DNA from: Propionibacteriaceae bacterium
GTDB taxonomy: Bacteria; Actinomycetota; Actinomycetes; Propionibacteriales; Propionibacteriaceae
Length of the DNA stretch: 10,156 bases
Direction of reading: 5' to 3'
NCBI GenBank assembly: GCA_027346035.1
Contig: DAIESZ010000326.1
Coordinates: 1 to 10,156, forward strand
In this document: one piece after another, positions 1 to 8,541 of the stretch
Layout: each line of letters starts with the position of its first letter
Position numbering within the stretch: position 1 is the first letter of the stretch
Notes under the pieces: model-generated
Databases searched by the model: none
Seen by the model: only the letters and a program-made list of their open reading frames with translations
What the model was told of the DNA's origin: nothing
Program-made: the position numbers and the translations under genes

Positions 1-716
1 ACGGAACTCATGCCGCCCTTCTCGTCGGTCGCGCGCGACCCGGCCGGAGCCGGCTGGCCCGGCCGGTACTTGCCGGTCAACACACCCTGCGCGATCGGCG
101 ACCACACCACCTGCCCGACACCGACCTCCATGCTCGCCGGCACCACCTCCGCCTCGATCACCCGCCACAGCATCGAATACTGCGGCTGGTTGCTGATCAA
201 CTGGAAACCGAGATCCCTGGCCAGCGCCGCGCCACGACGGATCTGATCCGCGGTCCACTCGGACACGCCGATGTAGTGCACCTTTCCGGCATGGACGATG
301 TCCGCGAACGCCTGCATCGTCTCCTCGAGCGGCGTGAAGTAGTCGAAGCGGTGCGCTTGGTACAGGTCGACGTAGTCGGTCTGCAACCTGCTGAGCGAGC
401 CGTCGATCGCCTCCATGATGTGCTTGCGCGACAGGCCGAGGTCGTTGTGACCCTTGGGCCCGGTCGGGCCGAACACCTTCGTGAAGATCTCCAGCGACTC
501 ACGCCGCTGGCCCTTGAGTGCCTCGCCGAGCACGGTCTCGGCCTTGGTGTTGGCGTAGACGTCGGCGGTGTCGAAGGTGGTGATCCCGGCGTCCAGCGCC
601 GCCCGGACGCAGGCCATGGCCTGCTCGTTCTCGACCTGGGATCCGTGGGTGAGCCAGTTGCCGTAGCAGATCTCCGAGATCTTCATGCCGGAGTTGCCGA
701 GGTGGCGGAACTTCAT
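1..716 (-). CDS. Aldo/keto reductase, Kv-beta/YghZ-like (partial, 3' end beyond window)
   Basis: NAD(P)H-dependent oxidoreductase of the aldo/keto reductase superfamily, expected to be cytosolic and to reduce aldehydes or ketones; the substrate cannot be told from sequence. The 238 visible residues run from the ATG at 716 to the window edge. The catalytic tetrad is complete: Asp49 and Tyr54 in FDTADVYA, Lys80 in IFTKV, His122 in LYQAHR. GLSRKHIMEAIDGSLSRLQ (about 94-112), YIGVSEW, SNQPQYSMLWR and SPIAQGVLTGKY are typical of the Kv-channel beta-subunit/YghZ branch (AKR6/AKR14-like). Such proteins are usually about 330 residues, so roughly 90 C-terminal residues, including much of the cofactor-binding end, lie outside. 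The start is supported by a GAAGGAG ribosome-binding site about 5 nt upstream. It follows kdpE on the same strand after a 240-bp gap, so it probably has its own promoter. Family assignment is firm; the physiological role is unknown. Confidence 0.93.
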   Translation of the reverse strand, partial: MKFRHLGNSGMKISEICYGNWLTHGSQVENEQAMACVRAALDAGITTFDTADVYANTKAETVLGEALKGQRRESLEIFTKVFGPTGPKGHNDLGLSRKHIMEAIDGSLSRLQTDYVDLYQAHRFDYFTPLEETMQAFADIVHAGKVHYIGVSEWTADQIRRGAALARDLGFQLISNQPQYSMLWRVIEAEVVPASMEVGVGQVVWSPIAQGVLTGKYRPGQPAPAGSRATDEKGGMSS

Positions 717-784
717 CGTTACTCCTTCGTGGGGGACTCGTGGCGGCCGGCGGATCTGCTGCCGCCGACGCCGCTCATGGCCCT

Positions 785-811
785 AACTTACCCACGTTTG
801 AGTCGTTTCAC
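785..811 (-). promoter_or_regulatory. Possible promoter of the aldo/keto reductase gene
   Basis: On the minus strand a TAAGTT hexamer (785-790) fits the actinobacterial -10 pattern TAnnnT. GTGAAA (806-811) matches four of six bases of TTGACA at a slightly short 15-bp spacing. Transcription from here would give a leader of roughly 60-70 nt before the ATG at 716. It is one of the few A/T-richer patches in the gap, which is the main reason to consider it. The -35 match is weak, so this is inference only. Confidence 0.3.
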
Positions 812-821
812 CCTGCTGTCC

Positions 822-833
822 GTGACCGGTCAC
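822..833. promoter_or_regulatory. Perfect 12-bp palindrome GTGACCGGTCAC, candidate operator
   Basis: GTGACCGGTCAC is a perfect dyad with no spacer, about 10 bp upstream of the possible -35 of the reductase gene and about 120 bp past the kdpE stop. Short perfect dyads of this kind are typical binding sites of dimeric regulators. No regulator gene lies next to it in this window, and a chance occurrence in GC-rich DNA is possible. Confidence 0.3.
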
Positions 834-927
834 ACGATGCCACCGCCGCGACCGGCGACCCACCGTGGATCGCGGTCATGCGCGGATCGCGTCCGCACGC
901 CCGTCGCACCCGGAAACGCGCCGCACC

Positions 928-949
928 CCGCGGAATCGCGTCGCCGCGG
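928..949 (-). terminator. GC-rich stem-loop after kdpE, possible terminator
   Basis: Two CCGCGG arms (928-933 and 944-949) separated by 10 nt can form a 6-bp all-GC stem starting about 8 nt past the kdpE stop codon. Further CGCCGC/GCGGCG pairing is possible with flanking bases. There is no U-run, as is common for actinobacterial hairpin terminators. It would end the kdp transcript before the reductase gene. The rest of the 717-956 gap holds the palindrome and possible promoter, and a GGATCGCG direct repeat (867-874 and 884-891) of unknown meaning. Confidence 0.35.
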
Positions 950-956
950 CGTCCGG

Positions 957-1637
957 TCACCACCGGAGGCAGTAGCCCATTCCCGCCTCGGTGATCAGGT
1001 AGCGGGGGTGGGAGGGGTCGGGCTCGAGCTTGCGGCGGAGTTGGTTGGCATAGACGCGGAGGTAGTTTGCCTCCCGGCCGTAGGCGGGCCCCCAGACCGC
1101 CTGCAGAAGCTGGGTATGAGGGATGACCGTCCCGTGGTGCCTGGCCAGTTCCGACAGCAGCTTCCACTCGGTCGGGGTGAGCCGCACGGGCCGCCCGTCG
1201 CGACGAGCCTGGAGGGCCGCGAAATCGAGATCGAAGTCGTCGGTGTGAACCGGCGGAAGCGGGGCGGGCGCCGACAGGCTCCGCCGGAGATTCGCCCGTA
1301 CCCGAGCCAGCAGCTCGTCGATGCCGAACGGCTTGGTGACGTAGTCGTCGGCGCCTTCGTCGAGCGCCTCGACCTTGTCGTCGGCATCCGACCGGGCCGT
1401 GAGCACGACGATCGGCACGTCGCTGCGTCGTCGGACCCGGCGCAGGACCTCGACCCCGTCGATGTCGGGGAGTCCCAGATCCAGCAGGATGAGATCGGGC
1501 ACCAGCTCGTCCACGGCGGCCAGGGCGGCGCGACCGCTGGTGGCGATGTCGACCTCGTAGCCGCGGGCCCTCAGATTGATGCGCAGCGTCCGCACGATCG
1601 GCGCGTCGTCCTCGACCACCAGGATCCGCTGGGACAT
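957..1637 (-). CDS. kdpE: KdpE, OmpR-family response regulator of the kdp operon
   Basis: Transcription factor that is phosphorylated by KdpD and activates kdpFABC under K+ limitation or osmotic stress. The 226 residues comprise a receiver domain (about 1-115) and an OmpR/PhoB winged-helix DNA-binding domain (about 130-226). Receiver residues are all present: acidic pair Asp10/Asp11 in VVEDD, phosphoacceptor Asp53 in LLDLGLPDIDG, Thr80 in VLTAR and Lys102 in YVTKPF. The C-terminal domain carries LTPTEWKLLSELARHHG, a recognition helix around NYLRVYANQLRRKLE, and a final wing ending GMGYCLRW. I chose the ATG at 1637 because GAGGAG lies 8 nt upstream. A GTG three codons earlier (1646) overlaps the kdpD stop as GTGA, but has no properly spaced ribosome-binding site. 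The kdpD stop codon falls between that site and the ATG, so the two are probably translationally coupled. Confidence 0.96.
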   Translation of the reverse strand: MSQRILVVEDDAPIVRTLRINLRARGYEVDIATSGRAALAAVDELVPDLILLDLGLPDIDGVEVLRRVRRRSDVPIVVLTARSDADDKVEALDEGADDYVTKPFGIDELLARVRANLRRSLSAPAPLPPVHTDDFDLDFAALQARRDGRPVRLTPTEWKLLSELARHHGTVIPHTQLLQAVWGPAYGREANYLRVYANQLRRKLEPDPSHPRYLITEAGMGYCLRW

Positions 1638-1642
1638 GCCGG

Positions 1643-4135
1643 TCACTCCTCGTCCTCCGCCTCGGCCAGCGGCAGGCTGACCGTCATCGTCAGTCCGCCC
1701 CCGGGGGTGTCGTCGACGGTGACGGTCCCGGACATGGCCTCGGCGAGACCGCGGGCGACCGCCAGGCCGAGACCGACGCCGTCGGTGGCGCTGATGTCGC
1801 CTCGGCGTTGGAAGGGGCGGAACATCGCCTGCCTCTCGCCCTCTGGGACGCCGGGCCCGTGATCGATGATGCGGACGACGGCGCGCCCGGCCTGCCGACC
1901 GATGGCGATGCCCACCGGCGACTCGGTGTGGGAGAGCGCGTTCTCGACGAGGTTGGCGACCACACGCTCGAGGAGCACCGGGTCGGCCAGGGCGGTCACG
2001 GAGGCACCGGTCACCCTCACCCGCGAGGCGTCCGGCAGGGACAGGATCAACGAATCCACCGATTCGGCGACATCGGTGTGCTGGGTGTGCACCGTCGTGG
2101 CACCGACCGAGATGCGCGACATGTCCAACAGGTTCGTGATCAATCGTTCGAGCCGGTCCGAACTCTGGTCGATGGTCACCAGGAGTTCCGTCTGGTCCTC
2201 CGGTGCCAGGGTGACGTCGCCGGACAGCAGGCTGGAGACCGCGGCCTTGATGCCCGTCAACGGCGTCCGCAGGTCGTGCGACACCGCGGACAGCAGCGCG
2301 GTCCGTGCTCGGTTGTCCCGCTCGAGAGCCTCGGCCGCGCGAGCAGCCTCCGCGAGGTCACGGCGGGTGAGAATCGCCGCAGCGTGGGCCGCGAATACCG
2401 CGACGAGTTCCATCGAGGCCGCCGTCAGCACCGGGTGCTGGACGACGAGCCGGTGTCTGTCGCTCACCGGCTCGATCGTCTCGGATCCCCCGGGCGACGG
2501 CCAGACGAACTCGTCGGTGGCTTCGACGACGTCGAAACCCCCACCGGGGACCTCGACGACCAGGCCGGCCGCCGTCGCTTGGAGCATCTCGGTGGCACGC
2601 TCGAGAAGCAGCCGGAGCTGGGTGGTCGACTGGAGCAGGGCGTGGGACAGTTCCACGAGGGTTGCGGAGATCCGCTGAGCTTCCAGGGCCTGCGCCGTGC
2701 GGGTGCGCAGGCGATTCATGACGGCCGCCACGATCACGGCGATCACCACGTAGACCGCCAGCGCCACCGCATTGTCGGGTTCGGCGATGGTGAACGTGTC
2801 AACCGGCGGGGTGAAGAACCAGTTGACGAGAAGCGATGAGACAACCGCGCACACAATGGCGGCGGCGAAATCGCCGACGAGGCCGACCAGCACCGTGGTG
2901 AGCAGGTACACCATGAGGGGGATGGTGATCGAGGGCCGTTCGGGCAGTGCCAGGAGGACGCCGGTGACGACCGCGGGGAGCACCACCGCCAGGATCCACC
3001 CCATTGCGCGCGGGCCGGTTCGGCTGGTGAGCCGACGTGGGCGCTCGTCGGAGCGCGCCTGCGGAATGACCAGCACGTCGATGTCGCCCGCACCGGCGAT
3101 GATCCGCCGCGCCAACCCCGGACCCGAGAGCCATGGGCGCCACCCGCCACGTCCGGCGCCGACGACGATCTGGCTGGCGTTGAGGGCCTTCGCCGTCTGG
3201 ACAACCGCCCCGGCCGTGTCGTCGGCACTGACTGTGTGGTATCGGCCACCGAGCGTCGAGGTCATCAGTCGCTGTTCGACCATGCCCTTGACCGACGCGG
3301 CACGGAGCCCATCGGCACTCGCCACGTAGACCGCGTGCAGTTCCCCACCCACGCCGCGGGAGGCGATCCTGGCACCGCGGCGGAGCAACCGCGCGGCATC
3401 CGAGCCATCGGTCAGGGCGACGAGCACGCGTTCCCTCGTCGGCCACGAGTTGGCGATGCCCTTCTGCTCGCGATAGGTGACGATGTTCTCCTCGACGCGA
3501 TCGGCGAGCCATACCAGGGCCAGTTCGCGCAGGGCGCTGAGGTTGCCCGGCCGGAAATAGTTGTTGAGGGCCGCGTCGATCCGGTCGGGCGCATAGACGT
3601 GCCCGTGGGACAGCCGGCGGCGGAGCGCCTCCGGCGTCATGTCGACCAGTTCGATCTGGTCGGCCGAGCGCACCACATCGTCGGGAACGGTCTCCCGTTG
3701 AGTGGTGCCCGTGATGTCCTGGACGGCGTCGTTGAGCGACTCCAGGTGCTGGATGTTGACGGTGCTGATCACGTGGATGCCCGCGTCCCGGAGCTCCTCG
3801 ACATCCTTCCAGCGCTTGTCGTGGACCGATCCGGGGGCGTTCGTATGGGCGAGTTCGTCGACGAGCACGAGCGCGGGATTGCGGGCGATGATCGCGGCGG
3901 TGTCCATCTCCTCCATCCGCGTTCCGCGGTAGAACACCGTGCGCCGGGGCACCACCTCGAGCCCATCGGCAGCCTGGGCCGTGAACATCCGGCCGTGGGT
4001 CTCGAGGAAGCCGATGACGACGTCCTGACCGCGCTCGCGGCGCCGGCAACCCTCGTCGAGCATGGCGACGGTCTTGCCGACCCCGGGTGCGGCGCCGAGA
4101 TAGATCCGCAGCGATCCCCTGGTCACCGCCCGCAC
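1643..4135 (-). CDS. kdpD: KdpD, K+/turgor sensor histidine kinase
   Basis: Membrane sensor kinase that phosphorylates and dephosphorylates KdpE. At 830 residues it is a full-length KdpD, slightly shorter than the E. coli protein. Domains in order: KdpD N-terminal domain (about 7-220) with Walker A GAAPGVGKT (14-22) and LVLVDELAHTN (89-99); a universal-stress-protein-like domain (about 235-358); a four-helix DUF4118 membrane region (about 375-475); a GAF-like linker (about 500-590); HisKA with SAVSHDLRTPLTGIK, phosphoacceptor His620; and an HATPase domain with N-box Asn728/Asn732, G1 DHGPGVP (758-764) and G2 GVGLGL (786-791). The start is GTG 2 nt after the kdpC stop. A second GTG at 4126 has AGGGG about 8 nt upstream and would trim three residues, so either could be real. 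The C-terminus overlaps the kdpE translation-initiation region. Confidence 0.97.
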   Translation of the reverse strand: MRAVTRGSLRIYLGAAPGVGKTVAMLDEGCRRRERGQDVVIGFLETHGRMFTAQAADGLEVVPRRTVFYRGTRMEEMDTAAIIARNPALVLVDELAHTNAPGSVHDKRWKDVEELRDAGIHVISTVNIQHLESLNDAVQDITGTTQRETVPDDVVRSADQIELVDMTPEALRRRLSHGHVYAPDRIDAALNNYFRPGNLSALRELALVWLADRVEENIVTYREQKGIANSWPTRERVLVALTDGSDAARLLRRGARIASRGVGGELHAVYVASADGLRAASVKGMVEQRLMTSTLGGRYHTVSADDTAGAVVQTAKALNASQIVVGAGRGGWRPWLSGPGLARRIIAGAGDIDVLVIPQARSDERPRRLTSRTGPRAMGWILAVVLPAVVTGVLLALPERPSITIPLMVYLLTTVLVGLVGDFAAAIVCAVVSSLLVNWFFTPPVDTFTIAEPDNAVALAVYVVIAVIVAAVMNRLRTRTAQALEAQRISATLVELSHALLQSTTQLRLLLERATEMLQATAAGLVVEVPGGGFDVVEATDEFVWPSPGGSETIEPVSDRHRLVVQHPVLTAASMELVAVFAAHAAAILTRRDLAEAARAAEALERDNRARTALLSAVSHDLRTPLTGIKAAVSSLLSGDVTLAPEDQTELLVTIDQSSDRLERLITNLLDMSRISVGATTVHTQHTDVAESVDSLILSLPDASRVRVTGASVTALADPVLLERVVANLVENALSHTESPVGIAIGRQAGRAVVRIIDHGPGVPEGERQAMFRPFQRRGDISATDGVGLGLAVARGLAEAMSGTVTVDDTPGGGLTMTVSLPLAEAEDEE

Positions 4136-4137
4136 CC

Positions 4138-4713
4138 CTAGCCCCGGAGGCCGGCGAGCCGGAGGTTCAGATCCAGCACGTTGACGCGCGGCTCACCCAG
4201 GAATCCCAGAGTGCGCCCCTGCACGCTCGTGGCGATGAGCGCATCGAGCGTGGCTACTGGGATGCCGCGGAGTTTCGCGATGCGCGGCGCCTGCCAGTAG
4301 GCGTATGCGGGAGAGATGTCGGGGTCGAGACCCGACGCGGACGCGGTCAGGGCGTCGGCCGGCACCGGACCCACCGCATCCGGGTTGGCTCGAAGCAGTC
4401 GTTGCCGCAACGCGTTCACCGTCGTCACCTCCCGCGGATCGTCGATCGCCAGGTTGGTACCCCCGGACGTGGTCCCGGAGTAGTCGCTCGCCGACGGGCG
4501 ACCCTGGAACCATTGTTGCCCCGCGTAGTTCTGTCCGAGCAGCGACGACCCGATCACCCGTCCGTCGACCCGGACCAGGGAGCCGGCGGCGCGGTGCGGC
4601 ATGGTCACCTGGGCGATTCCGGTGATCAGCAGGGGGTAGCCGAACCCGAGCAGCACGGTCATCACCACCAGCAGCCGGATCGAGGCGACCATCTGTCGGA
4701 GAGCGCCCATCAT
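4138..4713 (-). CDS. kdpC: KdpC, K+-transporting ATPase subunit C
   Basis: Accessory subunit of the KdpFABC pump, anchored by one N-terminal membrane helix with its bulk outside the cytoplasm. It stabilises the complex and is thought to help K+ or ATP binding. The 191 residues match the family's usual length. The membrane segment is about residues 12-36. Family motifs follow: [41 protein letters not shown] core (about 126-147) and the C-terminal [15 protein letters not shown]. The residue after SGLDP is Asp, where I recall His in many homologues. The ATG overlaps the kdpB stop as ATGA. A second ATG follows immediately, so initiation could be at 4713 or 4710. No strong ribosome-binding site is seen, consistent with coupling to kdpB. 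Confidence 0.97.
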   Translation of the reverse strand: MMGALRQMVASIRLLVVMTVLLGFGYPLLITGIAQVTMPHRAAGSLVRVDGRVIGSSLLGQNYAGQQWFQGRPSASDYSGTTSGGTNLAIDDPREVTTVNALRQRLLRANPDAVGPVPADALTASASGLDPDISPAYAYWQAPRIAKLRGIPVATLDALIATSVQGRTLGFLGEPRVNVLDLNLRLAGLRG

Positions 4714-6770
4714 GACACCAGCCCCGGGATGAGAGCGACGGCGAGGTCGATGAGCTTGATGCCGATGAACGGTGCGACGAGCCCGCCGAGCCCGTAGACG
4801 AGCAGGTTTCGAGAGAGCATCGACGAAGCGCTCATCGGGCGGTATCGGACCCCGCTCAGTGCCAGCGGGATGAGCGTCAGGATGATCAGCGCGTTGAAGA
4901 TCACCGCCGAGAGCATCGCCGACTGTGGGCTGTGCAGACGCATGATGTTGAGACGATCGAGTCCGGGGAAGATCCCGGCGAACATGGCGGGGATGATCGC
5001 GAAGTACTTGGCCACGTCGTTGGCGATCGAGAACGTCGTCAGGGCGCCGCGAGTGATCAGCAGCTGCTTGCCGATGGCCACGATGTCGATGAGCTTGGTC
5101 GGATCGGAATCCAGGTCGACCATGTTGCCCGCCTCCTTCGCCGCAGAGGTTCCCGTGTTCATGGCGACACCGACGTCGGCCTGGGCGAGGGCCGGTGCGT
5201 CATTGGTGCCGTCGCCGGTCATCGCCACGAGTCGTCCACCAGCCTGCTCGCGGCGGATCAGGGCGAGCTTGTCCTCGGGAGTCGCCTCGGCGAGGAAATC
5301 GTCGACCCCTGCCTCGTCGGCGATCGATCGGGCGGTGAGCGGATTGTCACCGGTGATCATCACGGTGCGGATGCCCATCCGTCGGAGTTCGTCGAACCTG
5401 GTCCGCATGCCCGGCTTCACGACGTCCTTGAGTTGCACCACCCCGAGTTCGCGCGGTGCCTCCCCCGGACGCCGGATGGCGACGCTGAGCGGCGTCCCAC
5501 CCTCGCCGGCGACCCCGTCGGCCAGTGTCTGGGCCTGTGCAGAGGTGCTTCCACCCCAGTCGCGCACCCACGACGCCACAGCCCCTCCCGCACCCTTGCG
5601 GATCTGGGTGCCGCCCGGAAGGTCGATACCCGACATGCGGGTCTGGGCGCTGAACGCGACCACCTCGGCCCCTGGGGAGGTGACATCGCCGAGGCCGGCG
5701 GAATGCGCCAGCGGGTCGCCGAGAACCGTGCCCGCCAACTCGACGATCGAGCGCCCTTCGGGCGTTTCGTCCGCGAGCGACGCGTGGTAGGCGGCGGCGA
5801 CGAGGTCGGCCCGGGCCACTCCCTCCGTGGGGAAGAAGTCGGTGGCCCGCCGGTTGCCGAAGGTGATGGTGCCGGTCTTGTCGAGCAGAAGGGTCGAGAC
5901 GTCGCCGGCGGCCTCCACGGCGCGCCCCGACATGGCCAGCACGTTGCGTTGGACCAGCCTGTCCATGCCTGCGATGCCGATCGCGGACAGCAGGGCGCTG
6001 ATCGTGGTGGGAATCAGGCAGACCAGCAGAGCGGTCAGCACGATCAGCGACTGGGCCCTTCCCGAGTAGGCCGCCAGCGGCTGAAGTGTCGCCACGGCGA
6101 GCAGGAAGATGATCGTCAGCACCGTGAGGAGGATCGACAGGGCGATCTCGTTGGGGGTCTTCTGCCGGGCCGCACCCTCGACGAGGGCGATCATCCGGTC
6201 GATGAACGTCTCCCCCGGCCTCGTCGTGATCCGCACGACGATCCGGTCCGAGAGCACGGTGGTTCCGCCCGTGACCGCGCACCGGTCGCCTCCCGACTCG
6301 CGGATCACCGGCGCCGACTCGCCGGTGATCGCCGACTCGTCGACGCTGGCGATCCCCTCGATCACGTCACCGTCTCCAGGAATCACCTGGCCCGCCTCGA
6401 CCACGACCCGATCCCCCACCGCGAGAGAGCCCGCCGGCACCGTCTCCTCTCCCCCGTCGGTGAGCCTTCGGGCCAACGTGTCCCGCTTGGCACGTCTCAG
6501 GGTGTCGGCCTGGGCCTTGCCACGCCCCTCCGCGATCGCCTCCGCCAGGTTCGCGAACACGATCGTGGCCCACAACCACGCCGTCACACCCCACGCGAAC
6601 ACCGTCGGATGTGCCACGGCCAGCACTGTGCACAGCGCCGAGCCGACCCACACGACGAACATCACCGGCGAGCGCACCTGGGCCCGCGGGTCGAGCTTGC
6701 GCAGCGCCTGCGGCAACGAGCGCCATGCGGTGATGAGAATCCCGGCGCGAACCGGCTGGTGAGCAGTCAT
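4710..6770 (-). CDS. kdpB: KdpB, P-type ATPase catalytic subunit of the K+ pump
   Basis: ATP-hydrolysing subunit of KdpFABC in the cytoplasmic membrane, a type IA P-type ATPase. The 686 residues are full length. Seen in order: early membrane helices (about 35-80); actuator domain with TGES at 149-152; membrane hairpin with CLIPTT (251-256); phosphorylation motif DKTGTIT with Asp297; nucleotide-binding domain including KGAGG (392-396); hinge motif [11 protein letters not shown] (519-529); and the helix with [10 protein letters not shown], whose Asp585 and Lys588 correspond to charged residues known to couple ATP use to transport in E. coli KdpB. The ATG overlaps the kdpA stop as ATGA. GGAGG sits 7 nt upstream, the clearest ribosome-binding site within the kdpABC genes, which fits high expression of this subunit. 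All catalytic residues are intact. Confidence 0.98.
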   Translation of the reverse strand: MTAHQPVRAGILITAWRSLPQALRKLDPRAQVRSPVMFVVWVGSALCTVLAVAHPTVFAWGVTAWLWATIVFANLAEAIAEGRGKAQADTLRRAKRDTLARRLTDGGEETVPAGSLAVGDRVVVEAGQVIPGDGDVIEGIASVDESAITGESAPVIRESGGDRCAVTGGTTVLSDRIVVRITTRPGETFIDRMIALVEGAARQKTPNEIALSILLTVLTIIFLLAVATLQPLAAYSGRAQSLIVLTALLVCLIPTTISALLSAIGIAGMDRLVQRNVLAMSGRAVEAAGDVSTLLLDKTGTITFGNRRATDFFPTEGVARADLVAAAYHASLADETPEGRSIVELAGTVLGDPLAHSAGLGDVTSPGAEVVAFSAQTRMSGIDLPGGTQIRKGAGGAVASWVRDWGGSTSAQAQTLADGVAGEGGTPLSVAIRRPGEAPRELGVVQLKDVVKPGMRTRFDELRRMGIRTVMITGDNPLTARSIADEAGVDDFLAEATPEDKLALIRREQAGGRLVAMTGDGTNDAPALAQADVGVAMNTGTSAAKEAGNMVDLDSDPTKLIDIVAIGKQLLITRGALTTFSIANDVAKYFAIIPAMFAGIFPGLDRLNIMRLHSPQSAMLSAVIFNALIILTLIPLALSGVRYRPMSASSMLSRNLLVYGLGGLVAPFIGIKLIDLAVALIPGLVS

Positions 6771-8416
6771 CGCAGTCCCTCCGCGAGAGGCCCCAGCGCG
6801 AGAGCCGGGAAGAAGGTCAGGGCAGCGACGATGAGCGTCACCGCGAACAGCAGGACGCCGAACACCGCGGTGTGCGTCGGCATGGTTCCCTCGGTGACGG
6901 GGCGGGGGTGTTGAGCGGCGAGATCGCCGGCCAACGCGAGCACGAGGGCGATCGACGCGAAGCGCCCGACAGCCATCCCCACCGCCAGAGTGAGGTTCAG
7001 GAAGGGCTGGTCACTGGCCAGCCCGGCGAACGCCGAGCCGTTGTTGTTCCCGGCCGACGTGTAGGCGTAGAGCATTTCGGAGAGCCCGTGCGGACCCGAG
7101 GCCTGCAGCGCCGAGCGGGCCTCCGGCACCCACAGCGCCACGGCGGTACCCACGAGGACCAAGGCGGGCATGACCAGCACGTACAGCGCTGCCCAGGTGA
7201 TCTCCCGGCGTCCGATGGCTTTCCCCAGCATCTCGGGAGTCCGTCCGACCATCAGTCCGGCCAGGAACACCGCCATCACCGCCAGCACGAGGATCGAGTA
7301 GAGGCCGCTGCCCACGCCTCCCGGGGAGACCTCCCCGAGATGCATGTTGAACAGCATCACGCCGCCACCCAGTGCCGACATCGAGTCGTGGGACGCGACC
7401 ACGGCGCCCGTCGAGGTGCCCGTGGTGGCGTCGCCGAACAGCATGGACGCCGCGACGCCGAACCGTTGCTCCTTGCCCTCCATCGCCCCGGTCGGGCCGT
7501 GCGATGCCACGATCTCCGCCCACACCGCCATTCCCGAGGTGAGCAGGTACAGCACGGCCATCACCCCCAGCACAGGGCGTTCCTGGCGTCGGTCGCCGAC
7601 CATCAGGGCGTAGGTGCGCGGGAGGCTGAACGGGATGCACAGCAGAAGCAGGAGCTCAACGAACAGCGTCCACGGTTGGGGGTTCTCGAACGGGTGGGCG
7701 GAGTTGGCGTTGAAGAACCCGCCCCCGTTGGTGCCGAGGAGTTTGATCGCCTCCTGCGAGGCGACCGGGCCGCCCTGGATCACCTGGCTGCCGCCGGTGA
7801 GGGTGTGCACCGTGACGGGATCGGTGAGGTTCTGGATCACCCCGCCGGCAACGAGAACCACGGCGGCGACGATGGAGATCGGCAGCAGGATCCGCACGAC
7901 CGAGCGCACCAGGTCGACCCAGAAGTTGCCCAGCCGGTCGGTCCCTGACCGGGACAGGCCCCTGATGAAGGCTGCCGCGACCGCCATCCCCATGGCCGCG
8001 GACAGGAAGTTCCAGACCGCCAGCCCAGCCATGTTGAGGAGATAGCCCGCGCCCGTCTCCCCGGCGTAGGACTGCCAGTTGGTGTTGGTGACGAAGGAGA
8101 CGGCCGTATTCAGCGCGGTGTGCCAGTCCATCCCCGTGCGTCCGGCGTCCCAGGGGAGCCGACCCTGCAGCAGGATCAGCAACCACAGCGCCACGATCCC
8201 CACCATCCCGAGGACGAGCGCGGACAGGATGTAGCGCTTCCAGTGCTGCTCCCCGTCGGGATCGACACCGACCAGCCGGTAGATCGCCCGCTCCACCCAC
8301 CAGTCCTTCTCGGCGGTGTACACGCGGGCCATCCACCCACCCAGCGGCACATAGACCACCGCCAGGACGACGACGATCGCAGCGATGGTTGCTAGCGCCG
8401 ACTCGACCTCGCCCAT
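6767..8416 (-). CDS. kdpA: KdpA, K+-binding and translocating subunit
   Basis: Channel-like membrane subunit that selects K+ and passes it to KdpB; it belongs to the superfamily of K+ transporters with four filter repeats. The 549 residues are close to the E. coli length. About ten hydrophobic helices are spread along the protein. The four pore regions are recognisable: NTNWQSY (111-117), GTNGGGFFN (228-236), TTGTSTGAV (331-339) and [12 protein letters not shown] (454-465). The frame stays open upstream of 8416. I chose the ATG at 8416 because the protein then begins directly before the first membrane helix, and because the ATG shares one base with the kdpF stop (TGATG). GGACAGG just upstream is a modest ribosome-binding site. 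It is translationally coupled to kdpF and overlaps kdpB by 4 nt. Confidence 0.98.
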   Translation of the reverse strand: MGEVESALATIAAIVVVLAVVYVPLGGWMARVYTAEKDWWVERAIYRLVGVDPDGEQHWKRYILSALVLGMVGIVALWLLILLQGRLPWDAGRTGMDWHTALNTAVSFVTNTNWQSYAGETGAGYLLNMAGLAVWNFLSAAMGMAVAAAFIRGLSRSGTDRLGNFWVDLVRSVVRILLPISIVAAVVLVAGGVIQNLTDPVTVHTLTGGSQVIQGGPVASQEAIKLLGTNGGGFFNANSAHPFENPQPWTLFVELLLLLCIPFSLPRTYALMVGDRRQERPVLGVMAVLYLLTSGMAVWAEIVASHGPTGAMEGKEQRFGVAASMLFGDATTGTSTGAVVASHDSMSALGGGVMLFNMHLGEVSPGGVGSGLYSILVLAVMAVFLAGLMVGRTPEMLGKAIGRREITWAALYVLVMPALVLVGTAVALWVPEARSALQASGPHGLSEMLYAYTSAGNNNGSAFAGLASDQPFLNLTLAVGMAVGRFASIALVLALAGDLAAQHPRPVTEGTMPTHTAVFGVLLFAVTLIVAALTFFPALALGPLAEGLR

Positions 8417-8502
8417 CAGAACCTGTCCGGATGCAGGAGGGCATACACGAGGTAGCCCATGAGGGCGGCGACAATCGCCACGCACACGACAGTGTCAATC
8501 AC
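8416..8502 (-). CDS. kdpF: KdpF, small stabilising membrane peptide of the Kdp ATPase
   Basis: Single-helix peptide that sits at the KdpA/KdpB interface and stabilises the complex. The predicted product has 28 residues, near the usual 29. It is a hydrophobic helix followed by the family's characteristic [14 protein letters not shown] ending, directly before kdpA and sharing one base with its ATG. The start is assumed to be GTG at 8502. A GTG at 8517 would give 33 residues. Neither has a well-spaced ribosome-binding site; the only strong purine tract, AGGAGGGGG at 8547-8555, is 44 nt upstream of 8502. Identity is supported by motif and position, while the exact start is uncertain. Confidence 0.88.
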   Translation of the reverse strand: MIDTVVCVAIVAALMGYLVYALLHPDRF

Positions 8503-8524
8503 GACGCCAGTCCACACCCGCGCG

Positions 8525-8538
8525 GAGGCTGCCGCCTC
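8525..8538 (-). other. Small hairpin in the kdpF leader
   Basis: On the minus strand GAGGC-GGCA-GCCTC forms a perfect 5-bp stem with a 4-nt loop. It lies between the SD-like AGGAGGGGG tract and the kdpF GTG. The GCCTCC side could alternatively pair with that purine tract. A role in kdpF translation is conjecture. Confidence 0.25.
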
Positions 8539-8541
8539 GGT

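Noticed and set aside
276..1862. 528-codon open frame on the plus strand
   Set aside because: Lies antisense to kdpE and the end of kdpD, both with intact family motifs. Its product is low-complexity and rich in Arg, Gly, Val and His with no recognisable domain; a typical GC-rich shadow frame.
4932..6914. 660-codon open frame on the plus strand
   Set aside because: Antisense to kdpB and the end of kdpA. The composition is Arg/His/Asp/Gly-rich with no domain or ribosome-binding site, so it reflects the third-position GC bias of kdpB.
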